Positions 41,359-51,438 of a stretch of 64,000 nucleotides of DNA are shown here, piece by piece; positions within the stretch are counted from its first letter, which is position 1; every line of letters begins with the position of its first letter. Source of the stretch: Solitalea agri (lineage in GTDB: Bacteria > Bacteroidota > Bacteroidia > Sphingobacteriales > Sphingobacteriaceae). The notes under the pieces are model-generated. The model was given only the letters and a program-made list of their open reading frames with translations. It searched no databases and was not told the origin of the DNA. Location of the stretch: assembly GCF_023914155.1 (NCBI RefSeq), contig NZ_JAMWYS010000058.1, positions 288,365 through 352,364 of the forward strand, read 5' to 3'. Made by a program: the position numbers and the translations under genes.

Positions 41359-43674
41359 TTAGAATGGATAACCGATAGCAATATTTAAGATAAGATTATG
41401 TTTTCGCCATTGCTTGCTGCCGAAGTCAACTTGATCAACAACCCAACGGTCGCCATTAGGCAACCAGGGTTTACGAACAGGAAATGCCGCATCAAAACGA
41501 ATAACAAATACAGAGGCATCAATACGGATGCCCGCACCGGTACTTACCGCCAATTCATTAAACACTTGCCCGAACCTGAATTTACCACCGGGTAATAGCG
41601 GATTTTCACGAATTAACCAAATGTTACCCGCATCCATAAATACGGCCCCTTTAACAATACCCACCAGTTTGGCCCTAAGTTCAGTATTGAATTCAAACTT
41701 CACATCGCCTGCCTGATCAGGGAAGGTTGTATTATCCGTAACCGGAGGATAAGTTCCCGGCCCCAAACTGCGTGCCCTGAAACCACGAACACTATTGCTG
41801 CCACCTACATAAAACTGTTTTAAGTAAGGCAAGGCAGAAGAATTGCCGTAAGCGTAGCCAATTCCCATAAACAGGCGGTTTGCCCAGGTGGTATTGCGAT
41901 TAAAGTTCCAATAATGGCGCCCATCTACATAACCACGGGCATATTGAGAGAAAGGTGTTCCGAAGATCTTTGAAGGATTATCCACCGATTCTTTACCCGG
42001 CATTAATAAGCCTATGAAATTTCCTGAAAAATCAATATTCGCATTAATGTAAAAATTGTTCGGCCGTTTTGATTCCAACTGATTGGTATAGACAAAATTG
42101 TAATTGGTTCCGATAATAAACTGTTGCTGAAAGCTGGCTTTTAAGGTTGGATCAGCAACTAACATACTGTCGAACTTTGCGGTGGTGTTGGTGGGCTTAA
42201 CAAAATTAATAGCCACCAAATTAAAGACATGGTCTTTCCGTAGTGACTCTTTCCAGCTATAACCATAAAACAACCCTGCCGAATTAAGGGTATAATAGTC
42301 GCTACGGGTTAAAATTTGGTAGTTGGCCGTTATTTTGGTTTTGGGCGCCAGTGCTCCTGCTTTATTGATCCTTGAGATAGGGGTAACAAACCGAGGAAAT
42401 GTTAAGCTGACTTCCGGAGTTAATGAATAAGAATTCAATGCCGGTGCGCTGCCATTCAACTGGGTTTCAAAACCTGCGGCTACACTTAAGATAAACTGCT
42501 CTGCTCCCCGCAAAAAATTACGGTTACGGTCGAGAACCTTTAACTCCGACCCAACAAAATTATTCGACTTAGACGTACCGGTGGCTTCAAACCTTAAAGA
42601 ATGTTTGGGATAAGGCGTTAAATAAAAATCAGCATTCAAATGCCTCGAAAGGCTGTCTGCGTCTGTTAACTGAAGTTTAACGAATTTAAATGCGCCTAAA
42701 TTCACCAGCCTGTTCAGCGAAAGGTTATGATTTGTTCGGGTATAAACTTTATCCTTCTCGAAGAAGATGGCCCGGTCGAAAGTGATAGGCTTAAACAAAT
42801 TGTCTACATCAACAATTGAGTAATCATGGTATTTAACGGCCATTGACAGGTTGTAGGTACTATCTTTTTCAAGGGAATAATTCGGATAAACATTGATATT
42901 GTTTAAGCGGTATACATGCAAGGCTTTATCGGGGGCGTCTTTTTTAAGTTTTATGTAGATATCAACCGTATTGTTCTTGTTAGTACTATCCAGTTGCATG
43001 ATCAAATAATCAGGATTGAAATAGAAATAACCTAATTCTTTCAACGCGGCATCAATTCTTATCCGTTCCTCTTTGATTGTTTCAAAAATAAATGGTTGAT
43101 TTTTCTTTAAAAGCGTTTCCTTACTGGTCGACCGAATGTAGGTATTCAAAGAGTCGGAATCGGAAGGAAAAACAATGTTGTTGATACGATAGCGATTGCC
43201 AACATTCACCTTAAACATGGCTTTAACCCGACGGTTTTTATCAATGGTATCCGCACTAACTGTGGCATTGAAATAACCCTGATTCTCCAGGTAGTTTGTC
43301 AATAGATCAATATTCCTATTTATATTCATCGTACTGAAAAGCACCGGAGGTTCTCCAAATTTCCGTTTTAGAAAATAATTCAAGCCTTTCCCTTTGGGTT
43401 CTTTGGCAATATTATAGGCATACAGCTTTACTCTTAATCCTAATAACTTACTGTTAGGTAACGGCCTGATCATCTTTTCGAGGGCTGATGCTTTAATCTT
43501 GCTTTTATAATGTTTATCAAATTTCACTTCAGCACCGGTATATAACTTTTCACCTTTGGGTAGGTATTTGGTATTGCTGCAAGAAACCGACAAAACATAC
43601 AATACCACCATTAAGCTCAGCTTATGAAAAATGGATACCAAACTAAAAACCTTATGTGGGGCATTTTTTTGCAT
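41359..43674 (-). CDS. tamL: TamL, BamA-family outer-membrane lipoprotein
   Basis: 771 residues. A signal ending VLYVLSVSC gives a lipidated Cys, the feature that separates Bacteroidota TamL from proteobacterial TamA. POTRA-type domains cover about 60-360 (GYFNATVSADTIDKNRRVKAMFKVNVGNRYRINNI is a typical one), and the C-terminal ~400 residues form the 16-strand BamA-like barrel with the VRGFR motif of the lid loop (NSVRGFRARSLGPG) and the aromatic end IAIGYPF. It works with TamB, encoded 7 bases upstream, to insert or supply outer-membrane components. Confidence 0.92.
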   Translation of the reverse strand: MQKNAPHKVFSLVSIFHKLSLMVVLYVLSVSCSNTKYLPKGEKLYTGAEVKFDKHYKSKIKASALEKMIRPLPNSKLLGLRVKLYAYNIAKEPKGKGLNYFLKRKFGEPPVLFSTMNINRNIDLLTNYLENQGYFNATVSADTIDKNRRVKAMFKVNVGNRYRINNIVFPSDSDSLNTYIRSTSKETLLKKNQPFIFETIKEERIRIDAALKELGYFYFNPDYLIMQLDSTNKNNTVDIYIKLKKDAPDKALHVYRLNNINVYPNYSLEKDSTYNLSMAVKYHDYSIVDVDNLFKPITFDRAIFFEKDKVYTRTNHNLSLNRLVNLGAFKFVKLQLTDADSLSRHLNADFYLTPYPKHSLRFEATGTSKSNNFVGSELKVLDRNRNFLRGAEQFILSVAAGFETQLNGSAPALNSYSLTPEVSLTFPRFVTPISRINKAGALAPKTKITANYQILTRSDYYTLNSAGLFYGYSWKESLRKDHVFNLVAINFVKPTNTTAKFDSMLVADPTLKASFQQQFIIGTNYNFVYTNQLESKRPNNFYINANIDFSGNFIGLLMPGKESVDNPSKIFGTPFSQYARGYVDGRHYWNFNRNTTWANRLFMGIGYAYGNSSALPYLKQFYVGGSNSVRGFRARSLGPGTYPPVTDNTTFPDQAGDVKFEFNTELRAKLVGIVKGAVFMDAGNIWLIRENPLLPGGKFRFGQVFNELAVSTGAGIRIDASVFVIRFDAAFPVRKPWLPNGDRWVVDQVDFGSKQWRKHNLILNIAIGYPF

Positions 43675-43681
43675 AGTTCAG

Positions 43682-46600
43682 CTATTGTTTAACACCGGTA
43701 TCTGCTGTTGAATTAGCAGCTTTTTTATTTTTCTTTTTTGATTTGATAAGTGATCTATCCTTGCTCTTATGAAATAACTCTTTAAAATGATCATAATCCA
43801 TGGTTAAGATAAAGCTCAATCCCGTTTCAATGACCTGGCCTTCAATAATACTTTGATATTCATCTTTCCGGTAAGCCCTTAGTTTATACCTTCCATCTCT
43901 CGAAAGTTTATATTCAATGGCCACATCTCCAGCGATATTTGTGCTTTTTTTATTAGGTGTATCCTGCCCTTCTAATTCAAAATTGCTACCCACGTAAACC
44001 GATGTTCGTCCACCAAATAATTCTTTCGAAACCCCCACATTTAAATCGGTACGATTCTCCAATTTTCCACTTGAATAGTCTTCTTCACTGGCCAAATCGA
44101 ATGAAAGATCAACACCTTTGATAAGATCGCCGGCAAGGTTATTCAATTGCTCGCTGAGCAACTTACTGGCGCTTTGTCTTGCAAGGCTTTCAACTCCACC
44201 TCCACCTGATGATTGCAGGCTGCTAAACGGATCGCTCGCAATAAACCGATTCATCACCAGCAAGCCCAACACCTGTTTATTTAATTCCGACTCATCAGTA
44301 TTAATTTGTTTGATTCGGTTGTAGACATTGCTGCTGATCTCATACCGGCTTCTCTCCTCCTCAGGCATATCCAATTGAAATGATATTTCAGGATGCAGCA
44401 GTTCGTTTTTAATGATCAGGTTCACTTCAAAAGGAAGTTTCTGCTTATACTTATTCCGGTCGGTTGCGCTGGCACTGTTTACCTGGTTTTCGAAAAGTTC
44501 CATAGCGGAAGTTTCCAGGCTGTAAACAGCGGTAATATCAACATTGGCAGAAGTAGGCTCACCCGTCCAGGTAATGCTGCTACCTTCTTTGATGTTAAAC
44601 TTTCGTCGTATCAGTCCCGACATGGATAATTCATAGGACCCTTCACTAATCAGGTAGGTTCCGGTCAAACTTAGTTTACCGCTTAAGTCCATAGTAGCAT
44701 TCATTAGAGCAGCACCCTTCACCCGCAAATTATCGCCACTTTGCTGATCAACAATGATGTGCAGTTCGGCGTCTTTATCAATCTCAATGGTTGCGCTGAG
44801 TTCAAAACCCTTAAATGTTGTTTTTGACGTGGCAGATGGCATATCCTCGTAGGTAAGCGTAATTCCCTTCCTTACCAAATCCATGTCAACAAATTCAATT
44901 ACCCCTTCCCTGTCAACAACACTAGCCGTTGCTGTTGGAAGCACCACTGTAAATACTGATTTTTCCCTCAGCTTGGCATTGATATTTGCCTTAGGCTGAT
45001 CAAGGGTTCCGGTAATTTTTATATCACTGTCGATATAAACCGGACCGTAGTACAAATCATTATTGTTCTGCTTGGTATTTAAGGCTCTGAAATTATCGGT
45101 GGTAACTGTTAACCCAAAACTATAATCGGTAAATGCTTTGGTGTAAATGGAACCATTTATAACCGCCTCGTTCTTTGCTGAATCCTGAATAGTGAACTCA
45201 TTAAAATGAATTCCCTCCTGATTGATACTAATTTTTTCATTTTGCAGCGAGAAATAAGAGTTGAGATAACTGAGCAGGAATCCTGCCTGGTTGAAATTTA
45301 TCTCACCGTTAATATCTGGTTTGTCAACGGTTCCTTTTATGGCAGTTTTACCATTGATGAACCCGGTGGAGTTTTTGATCTGGCCAAAAGTGAAGCTCTC
45401 AATGGATTTAAGGTTCAACTTATTGATCACTAAGTTCAGATCGAAGGCGCTTTGAGGCTTGGTAAAATAAACTCCATTCAGCTTAACATCATTATCCATT
45501 CCCGAAATGGAGACATCGGCATTATAAGCATTAGTCTGCCGGTTGTCTACCTTAATCCGTATATCACCTACCACACTTGTTTTAAAACGAAAGCGATCAA
45601 CCGAAAGATCCGTAACAAAAAGTGCATTAGTGGTTACATTTTCAATGGTAGCAGTTCCATTAATGGTACCTCCTACAAAAGCGCTATCCTGCTCTGCAAA
45701 TTTGGTCAGTGTTTCGAGATTAAAATCTTTAAGCAGCACAACAACTGGCGCTTTTTCATTAAGGGTTTTACTGTTGATCTTAAGCTGCTGATGACCATCC
45801 GAAATTTCCAGCTTATTTATTATTATCCCTTTAGCACTATATTTTAAGTAATTATCATCCGGAACCTGCCAATCCTCATAGTTCAATAGCAGGTGTTTGC
45901 CGAGTCTAAACTCGGTTACATTATTCTCTGATTTCAGGTTTCCTTCTAAAAAGTATTTTTCCTTATGATCATTATCGTCCACGCTAAAGTCAAGTGTCAA
46001 CTGGTTATCGAAAGCTTTACCTTTTAACTGGGTGGCATACATGGTCAGCTCCGGATGAACGAATTTGTCGAAAGATAACCTGTAGGCCAGTTTAGAAGAG
46101 TCAGTATTAATAGCTAATTGCAGGCTATCAACCTCCATTTGCTGATAAACGATAGAAGGCAAACTGGCTTTTAAAGAAAACTGATTCGAGGCACTATTGA
46201 GCGTTCCGTTAACGGTGGCTGTTTCAAAACGCTTGAGTTCCGGAAAAAATTCCTGTACAAATTTAGGGGAACTGATGGTCGCTTTCAGCTCCATTTGCTG
46301 AGGTGGAAATGCATTTTTCTTCACTAATTCGTTTTTATAATAGCTGTTAATAATCTGATTGAGTGCTGATCCTATATTCGATAATTGGTATTTCCCCTTT
46401 AAAGAAGCATTAACTATCGGTGACTTTAAAAATAAACTACTGCTGTCGGCCGTGGTGATGGCCACCATTTGTACCGAGTCGATGGGAAATTGCAGTTTCT
46501 CTTTTGTAATAAGAAAATTGAAGAGATCAACACGGCCATTCAAATAATCAGGGTCAGCGGTTGGCAGATTTGCCTTAAGTTCTCCCCTAAACTTTATATG

Positions 46601-48733
46601 ATCGGTTGTTAAGTTTAGTGCAGTTAGGTTAGCACTATCAACCACCAGGGATAAATTCACCGAAGGATATTTTTGACCAAGGTTGGCGGCGCCATTTAAA
46701 GTAAAACTCAAATTTGGATCGGTCATTTCTGCTTGTAGTTCGGCCAGCTGCGAATGGAGAGATCCCCGGAGATTAAGGTTTGAATAACGGTAACCCTTAT
46801 AATCTATGTATCTGATCAAGCCCTTTGCCCATGCATTTGCAGTAGAAACTTTAGTTCCCCTACCTTTAACGGCAGCTGTTAGGCTAACTTTTCCAAGGTG
46901 CTGCTCCTGCTTAAGTAATTTCCCCACATTTAATTCCTTTACGTTTACTAAAGCCTGATACTGCTCATACCCAGGTTTATTTCCCTCAATCATTTGGGCA
47001 TTAAGTTGCACAGTTCCCAGCGTACTGGCTAAAGTAGCATTTGTTTTAAAGTTCTTAACAGAGCCCTTAAAATCACCTTTTAATAGCAACCGGCCAGGTA
47101 AATTAATGGATGGAGGCAACAGATTCGGAGGGACCAATGAAGCAATATCGTTATTGGTGGTAGAGAGTTCATGCAACTGAATATCATAAATTCCTTTCTC
47201 TACATTGGGTAAACCTTTTAATGAGCCACTTACATATAATTTGGTAGCAGAGGTGGTTAATAACAGATTTTCAATTTTAAGATCATTTACCCGGCCATTA
47301 ATATCACCTTGCAGATGAAACGTTTTACCCCTCAGTTTCTTAACATATACATTCGTTAATAATTCAGGTTGAAAATAGGCCAGGTCCTCTGTTCCCAGAT
47401 CTAATTGTTTTATTTGAGCATTGATCCCCAGTAAACCAATGTCTTTTGATACGACCGCTAATGAAGGGTAAGTAACTTCCAATTCACTATTAATTGCGCT
47501 ATGGTTGGTTATCAATTCGAACTCTTTTAAGCTTGCGCCTTTATCATCATATGTCAATAAACCCTTTAACTTTTTAAGTTCGAACCCTGATTTTTCCTTA
47601 AAACGCAGGTTGGCAACATTGGCAGAGGTACCTTTGGGTGAATAAAGTATATCACTTGCAGTTATCAACACGTTTTCTAGGGCTAAGTGGTTATAGTCGA
47701 TACCACTAAGAAGAGGCTTTATCAAATTGTTATCGTACTTAATGGATGTGTTATTTACATTCAACTGATGGAGGGAAATATGCCAGTTATTTTGCGTGGT
47801 ATCAGCTATAGTAGCTGTATCAGGTTTTGAGGCAGATTTATCTAAAGCAACTATTGCTGAAAGCCCATCCCATTGAAGGCTTTTAATTTCAACAGCTTGT
47901 GTGTTCAAATCAACTGATTTAACCTTCGCATTAAAATCATTAAGCTTTAAAGCTGCATAAGTGCCGTTTATGGCATTTTTATAGAGCAGATCAATATGCT
48001 CAAGGGCGATTGAATGAAGGCCGATATCCGGTAATTTACTAGCCGCTTCTTTTTCTTTAATGGGTTCAGCCGATGCTTTTATTAAACCTTCACGCTCATA
48101 GTAGTAACCTTTAACATTGGAGAGTTTAAATTGATCAATCTTATAGGTTGGGTTAGCCAGGTCGAACTTATCAATCGTTGTTTGCAACTCACCTAATGAA
48201 AGTAAGGCGCTATCGCCACTAACCTCATCAAAATAGGTAAGGTATATTTTACGCAGCTCCATTTTTCCTAAACTAAATGATAGGGACTCACTTTTAGTTG
48301 TATCTGCAATGGTATCTGCCGGTGAACTAAATGCTTTCGGTATAAAAGCAAAATTGTAAACAGTGTCTGGCAGTTTCCGGTAAATATGAGCAGTAACATT
48401 CTCCAGTTCAGCATGCTGCACATCTATTTTATTATTGAACAATTGCAGCATACTGATATCTACATAAAGCTTTCCCGCATATAGCAAGGTGTCTTTCTGT
48501 TGATCTTCGATATACAATCCCTGTAATTCAATTGCTTTGGGGAATTTTAAATGAATGCTTGCTAGCTGGATCTCGGTTTGGGTTTTCTTTTTAAGATAGC
48601 TTACTAATTTATCCTTAACAAAATTCTGTACAGGTGGAACGTATAGCACCAGGGAAACTAAAAGCAATAAAAAGGCAACTACAGAAAATATCCATAGCAT
48701 GATCTTTAAAACAAGCCTTAACGTATTCTTCAA
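43682..48733 (-). CDS. tamB: TamB, translocation and assembly module inner-membrane protein
   Basis: 1683 residues. One N-terminal transmembrane helix (about 9-30), then a very long periplasmic beta-taco region of repeated short strands, and the C-terminal DUF490 domain (about 1200-1600) with GSYELSMSGLIRRKFNI and GRTSVYVGSNFELEG. The last residues are K-rich. TamB-type proteins bridge the envelope, carrying phospholipids to, or helping assemble, the outer membrane with TamL. The tamB-tamL order and 7-base spacing are typical of the phylum. Full length. Confidence 0.92.
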   Translation of the reverse strand: MKNTLRLVLKIMLWIFSVVAFLLLLVSLVLYVPPVQNFVKDKLVSYLKKKTQTEIQLASIHLKFPKAIELQGLYIEDQQKDTLLYAGKLYVDISMLQLFNNKIDVQHAELENVTAHIYRKLPDTVYNFAFIPKAFSSPADTIADTTKSESLSFSLGKMELRKIYLTYFDEVSGDSALLSLGELQTTIDKFDLANPTYKIDQFKLSNVKGYYYEREGLIKASAEPIKEKEAASKLPDIGLHSIALEHIDLLYKNAINGTYAALKLNDFNAKVKSVDLNTQAVEIKSLQWDGLSAIVALDKSASKPDTATIADTTQNNWHISLHQLNVNNTSIKYDNNLIKPLLSGIDYNHLALENVLITASDILYSPKGTSANVANLRFKEKSGFELKKLKGLLTYDDKGASLKEFELITNHSAINSELEVTYPSLAVVSKDIGLLGINAQIKQLDLGTEDLAYFQPELLTNVYVKKLRGKTFHLQGDINGRVNDLKIENLLLTTSATKLYVSGSLKGLPNVEKGIYDIQLHELSTTNNDIASLVPPNLLPPSINLPGRLLLKGDFKGSVKNFKTNATLASTLGTVQLNAQMIEGNKPGYEQYQALVNVKELNVGKLLKQEQHLGKVSLTAAVKGRGTKVSTANAWAKGLIRYIDYKGYRYSNLNLRGSLHSQLAELQAEMTDPNLSFTLNGAANLGQKYPSVNLSLVVDSANLTALNLTTDHIKFRGELKANLPTADPDYLNGRVDLFNFLITKEKLQFPIDSVQMVAITTADSSSLFLKSPIVNASLKGKYQLSNIGSALNQIINSYYKNELVKKNAFPPQQMELKATISSPKFVQEFFPELKRFETATVNGTLNSASNQFSLKASLPSIVYQQMEVDSLQLAINTDSSKLAYRLSFDKFVHPELTMYATQLKGKAFDNQLTLDFSVDDNDHKEKYFLEGNLKSENNVTEFRLGKHLLLNYEDWQVPDDNYLKYSAKGIIINKLEISDGHQQLKINSKTLNEKAPVVVLLKDFNLETLTKFAEQDSAFVGGTINGTATIENVTTNALFVTDLSVDRFRFKTSVVGDIRIKVDNRQTNAYNADVSISGMDNDVKLNGVYFTKPQSAFDLNLVINKLNLKSIESFTFGQIKNSTGFINGKTAIKGTVDKPDINGEINFNQAGFLLSYLNSYFSLQNEKISINQEGIHFNEFTIQDSAKNEAVINGSIYTKAFTDYSFGLTVTTDNFRALNTKQNNNDLYYGPVYIDSDIKITGTLDQPKANINAKLREKSVFTVVLPTATASVVDREGVIEFVDMDLVRKGITLTYEDMPSATSKTTFKGFELSATIEIDKDAELHIIVDQQSGDNLRVKGAALMNATMDLSGKLSLTGTYLISEGSYELSMSGLIRRKFNIKEGSSITWTGEPTSANVDITAVYSLETSAMELFENQVNSASATDRNKYKQKLPFEVNLIIKNELLHPEISFQLDMPEEERSRYEISSNVYNRIKQINTDESELNKQVLGLLVMNRFIASDPFSSLQSSGGGGVESLARQSASKLLSEQLNNLAGDLIKGVDLSFDLASEEDYSSGKLENRTDLNVGVSKELFGGRTSVYVGSNFELEGQDTPNKKSTNIAGDVAIEYKLSRDGRYKLRAYRKDEYQSIIEGQVIETGLSFILTMDYDHFKELFHKSKDRSLIKSKKKNKKAANSTADTGVKQ

Positions 48734-48890
48734 CTGTTGTTAATACATAAGTATATATATAGGCAAAATAGGTGCTAGAGTTCTAATTTAATGCATTGGT
48801 AATTTGTTTCCTTCATTTTTCTCATTTCATTTATTATGCCTGAAAACGGCAGTCGAGTTTAGCCATTGGGAAAATCATTACTCACCCCTT

Positions 48891-48906
48891 TGGCCAGTTG
48901 TTTGCA
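48891..48906 (+). promoter_or_regulatory. Sigma-54-like promoter with canonical -12 TTGCA
   Basis: TGGCCAGTTGTTTGCA: TGGC, then TTGCA at exact sigma-54 spacing. This is the best -12 element in the window. It ends 38 bases before the ATG at 48945. Confidence 0.55.
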
Positions 48907-48944
48907 TATTCATAATCAATGAGTTATTGAAACAAATAAGATTG

Positions 48945-49505
48945 ATGAATATGAAAAATAAACAATCAGTTTTTGAGCGAATGGCTTCTAAGGCTACTCA
49001 AGCTACAGGTAGTACTGCAGCATTTTTACTGGCTTTTGGAACAATACTAATTTGGATTATTACGGGACCAATCTTCGGATATTCCGATACGTGGCAATTG
49101 GTTATAAACACAGGTACAACGATCATCACTTTTTTAATGGTTTTCCTTATTCAAAAAACGCAGAATAAAGATTCGTTGGCCATCCATATTAAACTAAATG
49201 AGTTGGTGGCAGCCAATGAATTAACCAGCAATAGGGTTATTGCGGCGGAGGATTTGAGTGAAGATGAATTAAGGATCCTTGAAAAATACTATGGGAAACT
49301 GGCTGAAATGGCAAAAAAAGAGAATGGAGTCCATCTTTCTCACTCGATAGACGAAGCAATGCAAAATCATCAATCAAAGATGAAGAAATCAGAAGTAATA
49401 AAAGATAAAAAACCTCTTACGGAAAAAGATTCAATCAAATCAACAAGTAGACCTAAGCAGTCTTTAACTTCTTCAACCCCCAACAATAAAAAACTAACAA
49501 AGTGA
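48945..49505 (+). CDS. Low-affinity iron permease family protein
   Basis: About 186 residues from the ATG at 48945; a second ATG at 48951 is equally possible. The long upstream frame runs through the promoter element and is not coding. Pattern of the low-affinity iron permease family: FERMASKATQATGSTAAFLLAFGTILIWIITGPIFGYSDTWQ (helix 1), INTGTTIITFLMVFLIQKTQNKD (helix 2), then HIKLNELVAA and a charged cytoplasmic tail with DLSEDELRILEKYYGKLA. A Ser/Lys-rich disordered end follows. In yeast the family (Fet4) moves Fe2+; in bacteria the activity is not proven. A small lipoprotein gene follows 40 bases later. Confidence 0.85.
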   Translation: MNMKNKQSVFERMASKATQATGSTAAFLLAFGTILIWIITGPIFGYSDTWQLVINTGTTIITFLMVFLIQKTQNKDSLAIHIKLNELVAANELTSNRVIAAEDLSEDELRILEKYYGKLAEMAKKENGVHLSHSIDEAMQNHQSKMKKSEVIKDKKPLTEKDSIKSTSRPKQSLTSSTPNNKKLTK

Positions 49506-49545
49506 ATAATTAACTAGTGATTACACGATTTAAAATCATATTATT

Positions 49546-49722
49546 ATGAAACTATCTAAGATTTATCTGCTGTTAACCGTTTGTTTATCAGCATTATTAA
49601 CAGGCTGTCAAGTCATTGAAAGTATTTTTAAAGCTGGAGTTTGGGCGGGAGTATTGATGGTGGCTGTAATTATTGGGGTATTAATATTTATTTTAAGAAT
49701 GTTTATGGGTAGAAAACAGTAA
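49546..49722 (+). CDS. Tiny lipoprotein with one transmembrane helix
   Basis: 58 residues. The lipobox is LLTGC (Cys about 21), followed by a short spacer, VIESIFKAGVWAGVL, and a hydrophobic helix (VAVIIGVLIFIL), ending in FMGRKQ. The pattern IFKAGVW-G is shared with a Bacteroidota family that databases sometimes call phosphatidate cytidylyltransferase; the protein is far too small for that enzyme. It probably shares a transcript with the iron permease gene 40 bases upstream. Function unknown. Confidence 0.72.
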   Translation: MKLSKIYLLLTVCLSALLTGCQVIESIFKAGVWAGVLMVAVIIGVLIFILRMFMGRKQ

Positions 49723-49737
49723 GCATAAAGACCTTCT

Positions 49738-50697
49738 TTAGTTTAAAAACCTTAATTTCTTTTTGAATTTTGGCCCTGTGTTGAAACGGTAGGTATAAAC
49801 GATTCGGACGTTGCCATTATCAATATTCAACTTCCTGCTATTATCCTTACCCTTCATTCGAATATTATCATTTAACCAAATAGCGTTAAGGGCCCACTTA
49901 TTGGTGGTATATCCTCCCGAAACCCTGGTGAAAAAGTTAGGGTTAAATCCATCCTTATGGTTTTTTCCCACATCACTTTCAAAGATGATTCTTCCATAGT
50001 CCATACTTACCGATAAAGAGCCGGTTACAGAAAAATGCTGCTTTATAACAAGGGTATAAGTATAACCTATGTTGGGGCCAAATTCATAAAAACGTACCGT
50101 ATGGTTCTTTAATTCGCCGGCCGACCCCGGATTGGAGACAGGAATTATAGTACTATCTCCCTTCACCGTTCCAAAATAAGTTTCTGCTCCAAGTAAAAAT
50201 GTTCCACTGGATTTCTTTTGCCATTCATTTTGCAAAAAAGCCGCTCGATAAGAAAAGCGCTTATTGTTAAATACATATTGGTAAGATCCGCCGAAAAATT
50301 GTGTTTTGAAACTTGGTTTGACTGAATAAAACTGAGCAAACAAATCGACTATATTTTTTTGAGAATAACTATGTGATTGAAGATTGAAATACTTAGTTCC
50401 TTTATCTTTTGAAGAGTTTAAGAACCCAAATCCATATGACAGATTGAAGGTAAACCAACCGTAGCTCACCCCTGTTCCTAAACTTAAAACATTATCGGGT
50501 TTATACGTTAAATTAGAACCGTCCTCGCTATCTGAAAGCCGAAGCTTGGTATAACGCTGATCAAGGAAACCACGACTCACCAATTTATCCGTAAACGAAG
50601 TATAATAAGTGGTATCGTGTGTATCACCCTGCTTTGATTGAGCATTTAAAAAATTGACCCAACAAAGGAATAAACAAAGAAAAGAGCCGGTTTTCAT
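49738..50697 (-). CDS. DUF4421 outer-membrane beta-barrel-like protein
   Basis: 319 residues. The signal peptide ends near FLNAQ (about 20). Alternating hydrophobic strands (GVSYGWFTFNLSYGFGFLN, TVRFYEFGPNIGYTYTL, NVRIVYTYRFN) match the DUF4421 family of Bacteroidota, with the conserved start TTYYTSFTDKLVSRGFLDQRYTKL. It is probably a 12-strand outer-membrane barrel. The gene lies 12 bases after mlaD and may share its transcript, which would fit an envelope-lipid role. No catalytic residue is obvious. Confidence 0.75.
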   Translation of the reverse strand: MKTGSFLCLFLCWVNFLNAQSKQGDTHDTTYYTSFTDKLVSRGFLDQRYTKLRLSDSEDGSNLTYKPDNVLSLGTGVSYGWFTFNLSYGFGFLNSSKDKGTKYFNLQSHSYSQKNIVDLFAQFYSVKPSFKTQFFGGSYQYVFNNKRFSYRAAFLQNEWQKKSSGTFLLGAETYFGTVKGDSTIIPVSNPGSAGELKNHTVRFYEFGPNIGYTYTLVIKQHFSVTGSLSVSMDYGRIIFESDVGKNHKDGFNPNFFTRVSGGYTTNKWALNAIWLNDNIRMKGKDNSRKLNIDNGNVRIVYTYRFNTGPKFKKKLRFLN

Positions 50698-50709
50698 CTA
50701 TACACTTTA

Positions 50710-51432
50710 TTAACTTTTCTTTTTGGCCTTTTTTATACTATCAGCTTTTTCTTCCTTGCGCTTCTCCGCTTCTTTCTCTTGTTTTTTGTAATAACCTCTG
50801 AACAAGAAATTACTTTTTAAAGCGTTCATATTTTCTGCAAACCCCTTAGTTCCCTTCTCAACATTTTTAGCTGTTCCCTCCAGGTTATTAGCAATTTGAT
50901 TATCATATATCAATCGGCCCAAAGAACCTTTCCCCGTATTTATATGATTGGTAATTTTAGCAAGGTCTGTGGTAATAGCTGTGGCGCTGGCGGTAATGTT
51001 TCCTAACTGGTTAATTACCTTATCCATATCCATGGGTTCAGAAGTTGCAATTTTCCCACCCGACTCAATAGGTTGTAGTGAATTCTTACCGGGGCTGATA
51101 ATCACTAATTTATCACCCATCAAACCTTCAGAACCTATACTGGCAAGCGCATCTTTCTTTATGAACTTTCTCACACCTTCTTCTATTTGCATATCTACCC
51201 GAACCGTACTATCAGTTACCAGCTCTATTTTTTCTACTATTCCCACAAATATTCCCGAAAAGCGCACATTATTCCCAACCTGCAATCCACCAATATTTTT
51301 ATAATAAGCTGATACATAAAAGGTATTGCTAAATAGTTTCTTTTTCCGCCCGATCAGAAACACCGCGATTATTGTCAAGACCAAGGTGACTAATACAAAA
51401 GCACCTAGTTTTATTTTCTTAATGGTTTCCAT
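50710..51432 (-). CDS. mlaD: MlaD, MCE-domain lipid transport protein
   Basis: 240 residues. An N-terminal transmembrane helix (about 10-28) is followed by the MCE domain (about 35-115, with SAYYKNIGGLQVGNNVRFSGIFVGIVEKIEL), then a helical region (NQLGNITASATAITTDLAKI) and a Lys-rich tail. As in other Mla systems it would form a hexameric ring in the inner membrane that receives phospholipids. It lies 6 bases after the ATPase gene. Periplasmic orientation inferred from the helix. Confidence 0.92.
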   Translation of the reverse strand: METIKKIKLGAFVLVTLVLTIIAVFLIGRKKKLFSNTFYVSAYYKNIGGLQVGNNVRFSGIFVGIVEKIELVTDSTVRVDMQIEEGVRKFIKKDALASIGSEGLMGDKLVIISPGKNSLQPIESGGKIATSEPMDMDKVINQLGNITASATAITTDLAKITNHINTGKGSLGRLIYDNQIANNLEGTAKNVEKGTKGFAENMNALKSNFLFRGYYKKQEKEAEKRKEEKADSIKKAKKKS

Positions 51433-51438
51433 ATTTTT